A stretch of DNA of 64,000 bases from Elusimicrobiota bacterium (GTDB lineage Bacteria; Elusimicrobiota; Elusimicrobia; FEN-1173), in assembly GCA_016706425.1 (NCBI GenBank), contig JADJJR010000001.1, forward strand, positions 62,001 to 126,000, read 5' to 3'. A model generated the notes under the pieces. It was not told the origin of the DNA and searched no databases. It saw only the letters and a list, made by a program, of their open reading frames with translations. This document shows positions 14,942 to 23,223 of this stretch, piece by piece. Position numbers and translations under genes: made by a program. The first letter of the stretch is position 1; the number at the start of each line of letters is the position of its first letter.

Positions 14942-17302
14942 ATGGCCGCGCTTGTCCGCAAAATCCTTCGGGCCTTCCGGGCCGACGTCGCCGTGCCCGT
15001 GTTGGCGGATTTCATCACCGCCCGGCCCCGGACCCTGGCCGCCGCCACCTTGGCGATCGGCCTTCTGCTCGCCGCCGGGGCCGCGGGAATCCGCGCGCGC
15101 CACACCGTCGACGATTTCTTCATCGACGACACGGACAACGGCCGCTTTTTGACGGCCTTCCGCGAACGGTTCCCGAACGGGGAGTTCTTCGTGGTCGCCT
15201 ACGACGACCCCGCGCTCTTCACGGCCGACGGCCTGAACCGCCTCAAAACCCTCACCCGGGGCCTGGCCGATTTGCCGGAGGTCAAGGAAGTCAAAAGTCT
15301 CGCCAACGTCACCGACATCCGGGGCGAGGAGGACGCTTTCATCGTTCGCCCGTTTCTGCACGAGGTCCCCACGGACCCCGCTGGGTTGGCGCGGTTGCGC
15401 GCCCGCGCCACGGGCCACCGCCTCTACGAAAAACAATTCGTTTCGCCCGACGGCGTCACCGCCGCCATCGTGGTTTTCGTCCAGGACCCGCCCCCGGACG
15501 AGGGATACCGCCGCCGGACCCTCGCCGCCGTGAAGGGCGTGCTCGACCGGCACCGGTCGATGGGGCCCTTTGACCTCGCGGGCTGGACCGTGACCAACGT
15601 GTCGGTCGTGGAATACATGATGAAGGATTTTCAAAGGTACATTCCCCTCACGTTCCTGTTGGTGGGGGTGGTGTCCTGGTTCGTTTTCCGCAACCCGCGC
15701 CTCATCGGCTTGGCGTTGGCGAACGTCGCCTTGACCCTCGGGGCCACGCTGGGCCTTTCGCGCGCGGCGGGTTTTTCCCTCAACGTCATTTCCTCCATCG
15801 CGGTGCCGCTCATCATGTCCCTGGCCCTCACGGACACCGTGCACGTGTTCACCCATTTGGACCGCCGCCTTTTGGCCCGGCACACCCCGGCCGGCGCGCT
15901 CAACGCCGCGCTGCGGGAAATCCTACGCCCCAGCTTCGTCACCAGCCTCAACACCGCCCTGGGCTTTTTCTCGCTCACCTTCAGCCGCACCCCGGCCATC
16001 CGCGAGTTCGGGTGGATGGGCGCGGCGGGCATGGGCCTTGAGTTCCTGTTCACCTTCGGGTTCCTCGCCCCGGCGGTGCTCTTTTTCCGGCCGGAACGCG
16101 TGTTCCGCGCTGTCGGCACCGAGAGCGACAACCGCCTCGTGGCGGGATTTTTGGTGTGGGTCAACCGCGCGGTGCAACGGTTCCCGGGCCGGATCCTGTT
16201 CCTCGGGGCGGTGGCCTTCGGCCTGTCGGCCTGGTCCGCCCGGGGTCTCACCGTGGAATCGGACCTGCTGGCCTATTTCCCGGAAAAAGACCCGCTGACC
16301 CGGGCCGTGCGTCGGGTGGAGGACAAACTGGGCGGGGTGGGTTTGCTGGAAATCTCGGTGAAGGGATCCCCGGGCGCGTTCAAAGAACCGGCCGCCCTGG
16401 CATTCCTTGACCGGTTTCAAGGCTTTGTGGCGAACCAACCCGGAGTCGATAAAACGCTTTCGGTCGCCGACCTCTTCAAAGAAATGAACCGGGAGTTTCA
16501 CAACGGGGATCCCGCCCAAGATCGGTTGCCCGACCGCCGCCGCCAAGCGGAGCAATACCTGCTGCTCTACGACGGGGACGACCTGGACGACCTCGTCACG
16601 CCGGATTTCGCCGAAGCCCGGGTCGCGGTGCGCGTCCGCGACCACCGCACGAGCGCCAACACCCGCCTGATCGCGGCGGCGCACGAATTCGCCCGCCGGG
16701 AAGCCCCCGCGGACCTGACCCTCCGCACGACCGGGGAAATTCAACGCGCCGTGGATTCCGTTGACGTGTACATGCGCGACCAACTGCAAAGCCTCGGTTT
16801 GGCGGTGCTCTTCATTTGGATCGTGATGGCGGTGGTGTTGCGGTCCATGGCGTTGTCGGTGCTGTTCCTCGTGCCGAACCTGTTTCCCATCGTCGTCAAC
16901 TTCGGGGTGATGGCCGCCGCGGGCATTCCCCTCGACACAGGCACCCTGCTCATCGCCTCCTGCGCTTTCGGGGTGGTGGTCGACGACACCGTGCACTATT
17001 TTGTGGCCCTGCGGGAGCGCCGGCTCCAACACCGGCCCATCCGCGAGGCGGTGCAGGAAGTCTTGTTGTTGAAAGGGGAAGGCTCGACGGCCTCTCTTCT
17101 GATCCTGTCGGCGGGGTTCGGGGTGTTGATGCTGGGCCACTTCGTGCCCGTTTTCGAGTTCGGCCGTTTGAATCTGCTCATCATGGCCGTGGGCGCGGCC
17201 GGCGACATGTTCGTCATGAACGCCCTTCTGCTCGTCACCGCCCGCCGCCGCTACCAAACCCCCCTGACCTCCCTCCCCCCGGCGGGCTCCCCCCCGATTT
17301 AA
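14942..17302 (+). CDS. MMPL/RND-superfamily exporter
   Basis: This is a 786-residue inner-membrane transporter of the MMPL/HpnN-like RND group and the only plus-strand gene in the window. It has two repeats, each made of one helix, a periplasmic loop of 150-190 residues and a bundle of about five helices. The first bundle contains GFSLNVISSIAVPLIMSLAL and DTVHVFTHLDRRL. The second contains GIPLDTGTLLIASCAFGVVV and DDTVHYFVALRERR, the paired intramembrane acidic motifs used for proton coupling. It probably exports a lipid or hydrophobic compound; the substrate is unknown. It ends in a 4-nt convergent overlap with the SET-domain gene. Confidence 0.88.
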   Translation: MAALVRKILRAFRADVAVPVLADFITARPRTLAAATLAIGLLLAAGAAGIRARHTVDDFFIDDTDNGRFLTAFRERFPNGEFFVVAYDDPALFTADGLNRLKTLTRGLADLPEVKEVKSLANVTDIRGEEDAFIVRPFLHEVPTDPAGLARLRARATGHRLYEKQFVSPDGVTAAIVVFVQDPPPDEGYRRRTLAAVKGVLDRHRSMGPFDLAGWTVTNVSVVEYMMKDFQRYIPLTFLLVGVVSWFVFRNPRLIGLALANVALTLGATLGLSRAAGFSLNVISSIAVPLIMSLALTDTVHVFTHLDRRLLARHTPAGALNAALREILRPSFVTSLNTALGFFSLTFSRTPAIREFGWMGAAGMGLEFLFTFGFLAPAVLFFRPERVFRAVGTESDNRLVAGFLVWVNRAVQRFPGRILFLGAVAFGLSAWSARGLTVESDLLAYFPEKDPLTRAVRRVEDKLGGVGLLEISVKGSPGAFKEPAALAFLDRFQGFVANQPGVDKTLSVADLFKEMNREFHNGDPAQDRLPDRRRQAEQYLLLYDGDDLDDLVTPDFAEARVAVRVRDHRTSANTRLIAAAHEFARREAPADLTLRTTGEIQRAVDSVDVYMRDQLQSLGLAVLFIWIVMAVVLRSMALSVLFLVPNLFPIVVNFGVMAAAGIPLDTGTLLIASCAFGVVVDDTVHYFVALRERRLQHRPIREAVQEVLLLKGEGSTASLLILSAGFGVLMLGHFVPVFEFGRLNLLIMAVGAAGDMFVMNALLLVTARRRYQTPLTSLPPAGSPPI

Positions 17303-17739
17303 AGCGACCGGTGCCGTGCGGCCACGATGCGTCCCACGCAGCGGGGCGAGCCGCACCGGCAGGGCACCGGATCGTCCCTAAAGGAATAACCGTAGTCGTA
17401 GGTGATTTCTTCGTTCTTGGCCAGGGGCCGGAGGGTTTTGAGCCAAATGCGGCCGGCGCGGATTTCACTCGCGCAATTGGGATCGCAGGCATGGTTCGCG
17501 AACCGGGCCAGGTTCCAAGGCACGGAACCGTCCACGCATTCCCGGCGGTTGAGACGGAAGACGTAGGCGTTGCCTTCCCTCGCCATACGCCGGCCGGTCC
17601 CGGCCTCCACCCGGGGCCCGTCGTATTCGACGACGTCCGTGCCCGCGGGAATGTCCCGCCGGGCCCACAGGCCCCGGCCGTGGATGGCCGAGGGGGCGGC
17701 GTGCGCCCATTCGTTGTTGGTGCGGGCGGGCCGTTTCAC
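17299..17739 (-). CDS. SET-domain protein-lysine methyltransferase
   Basis: This compact 146-residue SET protein has all family motifs: HGRGLWARRDIPAG, the AdoMet-binding and pseudoknot motif FANHACDPNCAS, the catalytic EEITYDYGYSF, and a post-SET zinc cysteine cluster CRCGSPRCVG. It transfers methyl from AdoMet to lysine side chains. Bacterial homologues are sporadic and often resemble eukaryotic SET proteins. It starts with GTG at 17739, 9 nt after the nitroreductase stop, and is last in its operon. The substrate is unknown; the lysine-rich peptide at 2043-2105 is one local candidate, by composition only. Confidence 0.9.
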   Translation of the reverse strand: MKRPARTNNEWAHAAPSAIHGRGLWARRDIPAGTDVVEYDGPRVEAGTGRRMAREGNAYVFRLNRRECVDGSVPWNLARFANHACDPNCASEIRAGRIWLKTLRPLAKNEEITYDYGYSFRDDPVPCRCGSPRCVGRIVAARHRSL

Positions 17740-17748
17740 AAGGACGGA

Positions 17749-18819
17749 TTACTCCAAAAGGAAGGCGGACAAATCCTTGCGCAGGGACGCCGGCGCGGGC
17801 CCGTCGGCGCGCCCGATGCGGATTAGGAAAGCGATCCGGTGGTCGGGGACGCCCAAAAGCAGTTCGAGATCCCGTCGGCAGGTGAGCAGGGTTCGCGCCT
17901 CCTCGGCGGAAAAGATTTCGGGATTCTCAAAGGCGAGGTGCAAAAGGTAAAGACCGCTCAAAAGGCACTGGGCGTCCAGGCCCGCGCGCGACAACGCGTT
18001 GAGGGTCCGCTGGATCCGCCGCCCCATTTCCACAAAAGCGGCCGGGTCGCCCGCGCCGGTGGTGAACGCGATGAAGCCGGATTGTCCCTGAAGGAACGCC
18101 CGTTGTCGCAACCGGTGGAAGTGCCCCGTGAAGGGCGCCACGGCCCCCACCCACCGGGGGTGCCGCTGCAGGAGGGGCAGGAGCCGCCGGAGGCGGGGCG
18201 GCAAGGCCAGGGTGTCGGCGTCCAGCCCGTCGCGGTGAAGCGCGTTCTCCTCTTGTCCCACGCGGATGAATTCCAGGGCCTCGGTCAATAGTTTCGGGTT
18301 CCCGAACCGCAGGGCCTCCAGATCCGCCAAAATGTCCACCAGCGTGGCCGCCGTTTCCCCCTCCAGGAGGCGCGCCGCCGCGACCCCATCGGACACCGAG
18401 GCCAAGGAGTGCGTCAAGGCCTCCCGCGTCGCCGGGGCCAGCGGCTCCGCGCGGAAAACCTCCCGGTTCGTTCGACGATCCAACACCCCGTCCATGGCCG
18501 ACGGGTCCGGAGGCGCGCCGGGAAAGAGCCGAACCCGGGCGACCGGATGGTCCAGGCCAAAGGTCGTCCCTAAAAATTCCGATTCGAGCCGTTGACCCCG
18601 GGCCCGGGCCGCCGCGTCCATGTTTTCCAACAGGAAACCCAGGGTCATGGGCGAGATGCCCTGCAGTTTCAAAAAAAAGTTTTTGGTGCGCAGAACGAAG
18701 ACGTCGAGGCGGTCTTCGACGACACGGAACCGCCAGGGCTGGCTGTTGTAGGGGGAAACGGCGCGCACCCCGGTCGCGAGGAGGGGGCGCCAATCCTCCA
18801 AAGAGGAGGGGGTCACCAT
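17749..18819 (-). CDS. Acg-type nitroreductase-family oxidoreductase
   Basis: This 356-residue protein looks like a double nitroreductase fold of the Acg class. The N-terminal half opens with the family's AVSPYNSQPWRFRVVEDRLDV. An FMN-loop-like DRRTNREVF is at about 145-155, and the C-terminal half contains FLQGQSGFIAFTTGAG, GRRIQRTLNALSRAGLDAQ and a terminal GVPDHRIAFLIRIGRAD. Acg proteins bind FMN poorly or act as FMN storage or redox proteins. Here it is encoded with a SAM methyltransferase (7-nt overlap, ATG at 18819), a pairing that suggests a small-molecule modification pathway; no product is evident. Confidence 0.7.
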   Translation of the reverse strand: MVTPSSLEDWRPLLATGVRAVSPYNSQPWRFRVVEDRLDVFVLRTKNFFLKLQGISPMTLGFLLENMDAAARARGQRLESEFLGTTFGLDHPVARVRLFPGAPPDPSAMDGVLDRRTNREVFRAEPLAPATREALTHSLASVSDGVAAARLLEGETAATLVDILADLEALRFGNPKLLTEALEFIRVGQEENALHRDGLDADTLALPPRLRRLLPLLQRHPRWVGAVAPFTGHFHRLRQRAFLQGQSGFIAFTTGAGDPAAFVEMGRRIQRTLNALSRAGLDAQCLLSGLYLLHLAFENPEIFSAEEARTLLTCRRDLELLLGVPDHRIAFLIRIGRADGPAPASLRKDLSAFLLE

Positions 18820-19649
18820 CGCCCCGCGAACCCCAGGCGCATGAGGGCGTGGTCGCGGCGCTGCCACAGACGGGGCAAGGCCGGCCGCGCCGGCGCGTCG
18901 TTCCGTCGCGTGGACGTGATGAGCGCCATTTGAAAAAAGTTTCCCAGTCGGGGGTCCACGTGAAGCCAGTTTTTCAGGGCCGACCTCTCCAGAACGCGGC
19001 GGAATTCCCCGAAGGTAAACGCCGCCTTGTAGGAATCGAGGCTGTCCTGGTAATACCAAACGCCCTGGGTTCGGTTGTAGCGATCCGCGAAAGCGACCGC
19101 CAAGTCGCCGGTTTTGGGGCGTTGAATGTCAAAAACGAACAGGGTCCCGCCGGGCTTGAGGAGCCGGGCCATGCCGTTCAAGGCCCGCACCGCGTCGTCA
19201 CCGGTGGGCGAATGGTGCGCCGCGAAACACCAGGTGATGAGGTCAAAGGGGCCCCGGCCCAGGGAGTCCAGGTCGAACATGCTGTGGGCTTTGGTTTCCA
19301 CGTTGGCCGCCCCGGCGCGGCGGGCGTTGGCTTCGGCGAGGGACAACATGTGGGGCGATAGGTCCGTGGCCAAAAAACGCAGGCCGGGCAGGGAGGCGGC
19401 CAGTTTGGACAACAGTTGGCCGGACCCCGTGGCCACGTCCAGGGCCTCGCCCGTCGCCGGCGCCCGGCGAAGAAGGACATGGAGGATAAACTCGTAAAGG
19501 ACCGCGAGTGCGCCGTCCTGCCCGTCGCGGGAGTACTGGAGGTCCTGTTCGCGGTCCATCATGATGGAATCCATTTCGGGTTGGCGGCGGAGGCGCTGTT
19601 CGCCGAAACGTTGCTTTAAAACCGCGTAAAGGTACGTGCTCTCGAACAT
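18813..19649 (-). CDS. Class I SAM-dependent methyltransferase
   Basis: This 278-residue Rossmann-fold methyltransferase has motif I ALDVATGSGQLLSKLA (about 69-84), the acidic post-I FLATDLSPHMLSLAE, motif IV PFDLITWCFAAHH and the later LLKPGGTLFVFDI. The C-terminal region (YNRTQGVWYYQDSLDSYKAAF) is specific to a small group that I cannot name. It is preceded by a strong promoter whose +1 falls on the A of ATG 19649, so the mRNA is probably leaderless. It is the first gene of a methyltransferase-nitroreductase-SET unit. Confidence 0.85.
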   Translation of the reverse strand: MFESTYLYAVLKQRFGEQRLRRQPEMDSIMMDREQDLQYSRDGQDGALAVLYEFILHVLLRRAPATGEALDVATGSGQLLSKLAASLPGLRFLATDLSPHMLSLAEANARRAGAANVETKAHSMFDLDSLGRGPFDLITWCFAAHHSPTGDDAVRALNGMARLLKPGGTLFVFDIQRPKTGDLAVAFADRYNRTQGVWYYQDSLDSYKAAFTFGEFRRVLERSALKNWLHVDPRLGNFFQMALITSTRRNDAPARPALPRLWQRRDHALMRLGFAGRW

Positions 19650-19655
19650 AGAAGC

Positions 19656-19684
19656 ATTATAGGCCCGGCCCTCGCTTGCGTCAA
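19656..19684 (-). promoter_or_regulatory. Near-consensus promoter giving a leaderless transcript
   Basis: TTGACG (19679-19684) and a perfect TATAAT (19656-19661) are separated by 17 bp. Counting the hexamer as -12 to -7 puts +1 at 19649, the A of the methyltransferase ATG. The TGA in TTGACG is the stop codon of the upstream yaeQ-like gene. No ribosome binding site is present. Confidence 0.88.
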
Positions 19685-20202
19685 TGTTCGGTGAGATCCG
19701 CCGCCAGGGGGGTTTGGTTGATGACCAGATTGAGGGACCGCCCGTCGGCCTCGCCGTAGATCTCCGTTTTTTCCTCCAGCGCCCCGGCCCACAGGGCGAA
19801 ATCCTCCTCCCGCCAGGACCAGACGGTGACCGATCCCCGGCTCCGCCGCTCCGTTAAATCGCGGCGCAACCGGTCGCCTTCCCGGCGGCTTTCTTTGAGG
19901 ACCAGGAACCGCGCGTGCGGGAACCGGCGGGGCAGTTTTTCCAATTTATTCAGGGAGGTGGGACCGCACTCGACCCAGAGCGCCACGCCGCCCCCGTCGT
20001 CCAGGGCCATCAAGTCGGGCCGAAACTCCTGGTTGAGCAGAGCCGGGTGCTTGGCGGAGGGGTCCACGATGGGGTTTTCCCCCCAGCAGAGGACGAAGGC
20101 GGCCAGTTTCAAGGCGAGATGGGCGGGCGGCTCCTCCGGCTTGGCGGCCAGGATCAACTTGCGGTGCCCGCCGTTCAAATGGATATCACAACGGATGGCC
20201 AT
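19681..20202 (-). CDS. YaeQ-family protein
   Basis: This 173-residue soluble protein resembles YaeQ, a family with a PD-(D/E)XK nuclease-like fold but no settled function. Family-like features are the N-terminal AIRCDIHLNGGHRKLILAAK, an LALKLAAFVLCWGENP helix, RPDLMALDDGGGVALWVECG (aligning with the family's PDLW...WIEVG core), and SLNKLEKLPRRFPHA. ATG at 20202 has no clear Shine-Dalgarno; TAATAT lies 10 nt upstream. It follows the membrane-protein gene by 13 nt. Moderately sure of the family. Confidence 0.65.
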   Translation of the reverse strand: MAIRCDIHLNGGHRKLILAAKPEEPPAHLALKLAAFVLCWGENPIVDPSAKHPALLNQEFRPDLMALDDGGGVALWVECGPTSLNKLEKLPRRFPHARFLVLKESRREGDRLRRDLTERRSRGSVTVWSWREEDFALWAGALEEKTEIYGEADGRSLNLVINQTPLAADLTEH

Positions 20203-20215
20203 GGCGTTGAAGATA

Positions 20216-20878
20216 TTAAGGTTTCGGGAAGACCAACAAAAGCCCACGATGAACGACGAGACCATAAAAAGCCCAAAAAACAAAAAATCCAAAGGCCGCC
20301 ACCGCGTGCGCTTGAAACCCCGGGCGCGGCGCCGGGGGCCATCGATTTTGGGTCAGGCCCATCGCCTGGGCGGGAAAAATTCCGTAAACACTTGACACCA
20401 AAAACGCCGTGAGACTTCCCAGGACGGGGTCGGTCGCCATCCCCTTGACGATGGCGCCCCCCTGCTCCGTGGCGATCCCGAACAACCCCGAAACCAAAAA
20501 AACGTTTTTCACCGAGAACCCCCACCTCCGGCGGAGAATCAACCAGAGGCCCATAAACAAGCCGTAATAAAAGATCCCAAACACCAGGTCGACCGCCGGG
20601 TGGGGGTGCATCAAAATCCTCTCGGCCGGCGGTTTAGCCACGTTGCCGCCTATCGCGAACGCTTCCGTTAAAAGCCCCCCGATTCCCCCGGCCAGCCAAA
20701 AGGCCAGGCCCGTGGACCATCGGTTCAATCCCCGCCGCAATGGCTCGCGCAATCGGTAGACCGCCGCGGCCATTGGAAATACAAAACCCATCGGACCGCC
20801 CCTCAACAGCCAAAGGGAAGCCCCCCACGCCCCCCAAAAAAGGACGCCGGAGCCAAGAACCCTGAAACGGGTTTTCAC
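20216..20878 (-). CDS. Hypothetical polytopic membrane protein
   Basis: I do not recognise this 220-residue protein. It has about six hydrophobic segments (VLFWGAWGASLWLL, FVFPMAAAVYRL, LAFWLAGGIGGLLTEAFAIGG, AVDLVFGIFYYGLFMGLWLIL, NVFLVSGLFGIATEQGGAIV, and a C-terminal AAFGFFVFWAFYGLVV). The loop ERILMHPHPAVDLVFG holds the only charged or His-rich patch. GTG at 20878 overlaps the exonuclease III stop in a GTGA, so it is co-translated with it. No functional inference beyond membrane location is warranted. Confidence 0.75.
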   Translation of the reverse strand: MKTRFRVLGSGVLFWGAWGASLWLLRGGPMGFVFPMAAAVYRLREPLRRGLNRWSTGLAFWLAGGIGGLLTEAFAIGGNVAKPPAERILMHPHPAVDLVFGIFYYGLFMGLWLILRRRWGFSVKNVFLVSGLFGIATEQGGAIVKGMATDPVLGSLTAFLVSSVYGIFPAQAMGLTQNRWPPAPRPGFQAHAVAAFGFFVFWAFYGLVVHRGLLLVFPKP

Positions 20879-21648
20879 GTGGATTTAAATTCGGCGACGA
20901 CGAAGGTGTGGTCGGAGGGTTTTTCCCAGCCGCGGGGGGCTTTGTCGATCCATACTTTTTTCAGGCGGTCGACGGCGGCGGGGGTGCCGAGGATGTGGTC
21001 GATGCGCCAACCCCGGTTGTTCGCGAAGGCGGTGGGAAACATGTAATCCCAATAGGTGTAATGGCCGGGACCCGGCTCTTTTTCCCGGAAGAGGTCCACC
21101 CACAGGTCGCCCTTCGCCCGGGCGTAGGCGGCCTTGGCCAAGGGGTGGAAACACACATGCTCTTTGTTCCGCACGGGATCGTGCAGATCGATGTCGGTGG
21201 GCGCCACGTTCATGTCGCCCATCCACAGGGCCGGCCGATCCGCCGCCACGTGGCGCGCGAAAAGCTTTTTGAGCCCCTCGAAAAACTTGAGCTTGTTCTG
21301 GAACTTGGGCGAATCGGGCTCATATCCCTGGGGCACGTAGGTGTTGATGAGCAACCAATCCCCGAGGCGCGCCGTCAACGCCCGGGCCTCCCCCGACCCC
21401 GAGGGATCCCAACTGGGGTCCACCTCCGTCAAAGGATTTTGGGAAAGGAACGCCACGCCGTTGTAGGCTTTTTGGCCCCGGAACACCGGCAACCAACCGG
21501 CGTTTTCGAAATCCGCCCGGGGGAAGACGTCGTCCATGACTTTGGTTTCCTGAACGGCCAGAACGTCGGGTTTTTCGGCCGCCAACCATTTCAACACCAC
21601 GGGCAGGCGGGATCGTATGGAGTTGGCGTTGAAAGTCGCGATTTTCAG
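20875..21648 (-). CDS. xthA: Exonuclease III (AP endonuclease)
   Basis: This Mg-dependent AP endonuclease and 3'-5' exonuclease acts in base-excision repair. Conserved residues are the N-terminal KIATFNANSIRSRL (catalytic Asn), the metal-binding Glu in LAVQETKV, MGDMNVAPTDIDLHDP, and the terminal WRIDHILG and KPSDHTFVVAEF (catalytic Asp-His). Full similarity requires starting at CTG 21648 (CTG-AAA-ATC-GCG), giving 257 residues. No ATG, GTG or TTG lies between an in-frame stop and this codon, and the first GTG at 21600 would delete the catalytic FNANSIR segment. CTG initiation just after the upstream stop (21656) is therefore proposed. Confidence 0.88.
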   Translation of the reverse strand: MKIATFNANSIRSRLPVVLKWLAAEKPDVLAVQETKVMDDVFPRADFENAGWLPVFRGQKAYNGVAFLSQNPLTEVDPSWDPSGSGEARALTARLGDWLLINTYVPQGYEPDSPKFQNKLKFFEGLKKLFARHVAADRPALWMGDMNVAPTDIDLHDPVRNKEHVCFHPLAKAAYARAKGDLWVDLFREKEPGPGHYTYWDYMFPTAFANNRGWRIDHILGTPAAVDRLKKVWIDKAPRGWEKPSDHTFVVAEFKST

Positions 21649-21655
21649 GCGGGGG

Positions 21656-22300
21656 TCAGTCGAGCGTGGAAAATTCGAGGCCGTCGATGTAAACCGTGCC
21701 CGTCAAGGAGAGTCCGTGATCGGCGGCGTAGCCGCTTTCGAAAACAAAATTCACCTCTTTGACGTTGGCGAGGGAGTTGAGCCCCGCCGCCGTGAAGGAC
21801 GTCAATGGGATCCGGATTTCCCGCCAGGCGTTGGTCACGGGCCCGGCCGCGTCGTTCAAATACACGATCCCTTTGCTGGAGGCGTTGGCCAATTCGATTT
21901 TCGCGTGTTCCACGCCGCCGGTCGCGCCGCGCACCCAGAACACGAGGGTTTTGTACAACGCGAGGTCCCGGGGGGCCGCGCCCGGGGCCAATTGGTTCCA
22001 AAAACCGTTCCAAGGCGCCGCGGTCAGATTGTACTGCACCTTCAATGAAGACCCCGACGCGCCCAGACGAACGCCCGTGTCGTAGGTGACACCCATTGAG
22101 TTGTAGGGTGGATCGTGTTCCGGCTCCATGGCCCCCTTGGCCCCGCCCGCGTCGTTGACGTTGTCCGCGTCATCAAAATTATCGACGGTCAAACTCGTCT
22201 TCACCGCCGCCGCATTGACGGTGTTGGTGGCGACCAAATCGGCGCGCAGACCCGCCGCGAAAGCGAGCAAAGTTAACAGGGCGACGGGGCGGCGGTTCAA
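21656..22300 (-). CDS. Secreted CIA30/CBM11-like jelly-roll protein
   Basis: This 214-residue exported protein has a signal peptide (LLTLLAFAAGLRA) and one jelly-roll domain of the CIA30/CBM11/galactose-binding kind. It is recognised by VDNFDDADNVND at its start, LKVQYNLTAAPWNGFWNQL, LVFWVRGATGGVEHAKIELA, WREIRIPLTSF and VNFVFE...VYIDGLEF at its end. Glycan binding is a plausible inference. It starts with TTG at 22300 in a TTGA overlap with the PorV-like gene and forms the third member of a cassette that recurs at 34269-37809. Confidence 0.72.
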   Translation of the reverse strand: MNRRPVALLTLLAFAAGLRADLVATNTVNAAAVKTSLTVDNFDDADNVNDAGGAKGAMEPEHDPPYNSMGVTYDTGVRLGASGSSLKVQYNLTAAPWNGFWNQLAPGAAPRDLALYKTLVFWVRGATGGVEHAKIELANASSKGIVYLNDAAGPVTNAWREIRIPLTSFTAAGLNSLANVKEVNFVFESGYAADHGLSLTGTVYIDGLEFSTLD

Positions 22301-23223
22301 AATTTGACTCCAATAGTGGCGCGGTGGGACCCGGAGGAATTCTCCAATTCCAAGGGCCACAGGAACGTGTAATCAACCTGCAATTGCAGATTTTTCCGCA
22401 GAGTGTGGGTGTAGCCCAACCCGGCGCCCGCTTGGTGGGTGTCGGTGCCCGCCCGCAGGGCCACCCGCTCCTGGGCCAACCGCCCCTCGATGCCGACGTG
22501 GGGGGTCAATTCCCCGTCGCGGGCGACGATGTCCAGGGGCAGGCTCCATCGGCCCCACCGGTACCGCAGACCGAAGGCCGCCTCGGTGGGCAAGCGCACC
22601 TTGTTGCCGACGCCGACGTCCGGCTTGTTGAGCGCCCGCAGGGACACCCCCACGGACAAGCCCGGCAGGCGCGCGTCCACTTCGGGAACGTGAGCGTGGA
22701 CGTCCAGGGCCATAACGCCCCTCTGGGCGCCGTCGCGAAACACCGGGTCCCCGGCGCTCCGGGCCGCGTCGAGGGTGTATTTTTGGGAGAGATAGCGCAG
22801 CGACACACCGGCCGACATCACCTCGATGAGCGGGACGTTCTCGAAACGTTGGGCGGCCCCGAGGGCCACCGTGTCCTCACGCATCAAGCCGCCGGCCACC
22901 ACGCTGCCCCAGCCCAACGAGAGGGTGGTGCCCTCCGGGAGAGGCTGGACATAGGCCAACTGGTTGAGGGACAAATCCACGTTGTCGACCCCGGCGAACA
23001 GCTTCGCGTATCCGAAATTGATACCGCGCGGGCGCGCCGAGGCGAGGGCCGCCGGGTTGTAGAAGGCCCCCGTGGGGTCGTCGTCGATGGTCGTGAAGGC
23101 CCCGCCCAGGGCGGCCGACCGGGCCGACCACAACGGGTCCTCAAAAGCCGCGCGCAGGGGCGCCGCCGCGATCAACCCCAGGAACCACGCCCATTTCATC
23201 GTTCGTGTCATGGCCGCCCTCAC
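22297..23223 (-). CDS. PorV/PorQ-like outer membrane beta-barrel
   Basis: This 308-residue FadL-fold outer-membrane protein belongs to the PorV/PorQ/UPF0164 group. After the signal peptide comes the family entry motif SAALGGAFTTIDDDPTGAFY followed by NPAALA, then alternating barrel strands and a C-terminal strand ending ATIGVKF. In Bacteroidota, PorV/PorQ are shuttle proteins of the type IX secretion system. Here the gene lies directly after a secreted protein with a FlgD-like C-terminal domain. GTG at 23223 overlaps that gene's stop (GTGA); an ATG 8 codons further in (MKWAWF) is an alternative start. Confidence 0.8.
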   Translation of the reverse strand: MRAAMTRTMKWAWFLGLIAAAPLRAAFEDPLWSARSAALGGAFTTIDDDPTGAFYNPAALASARPRGINFGYAKLFAGVDNVDLSLNQLAYVQPLPEGTTLSLGWGSVVAGGLMREDTVALGAAQRFENVPLIEVMSAGVSLRYLSQKYTLDAARSAGDPVFRDGAQRGVMALDVHAHVPEVDARLPGLSVGVSLRALNKPDVGVGNKVRLPTEAAFGLRYRWGRWSLPLDIVARDGELTPHVGIEGRLAQERVALRAGTDTHQAGAGLGYTHTLRKNLQLQVDYTFLWPLELENSSGSHRATIGVKF

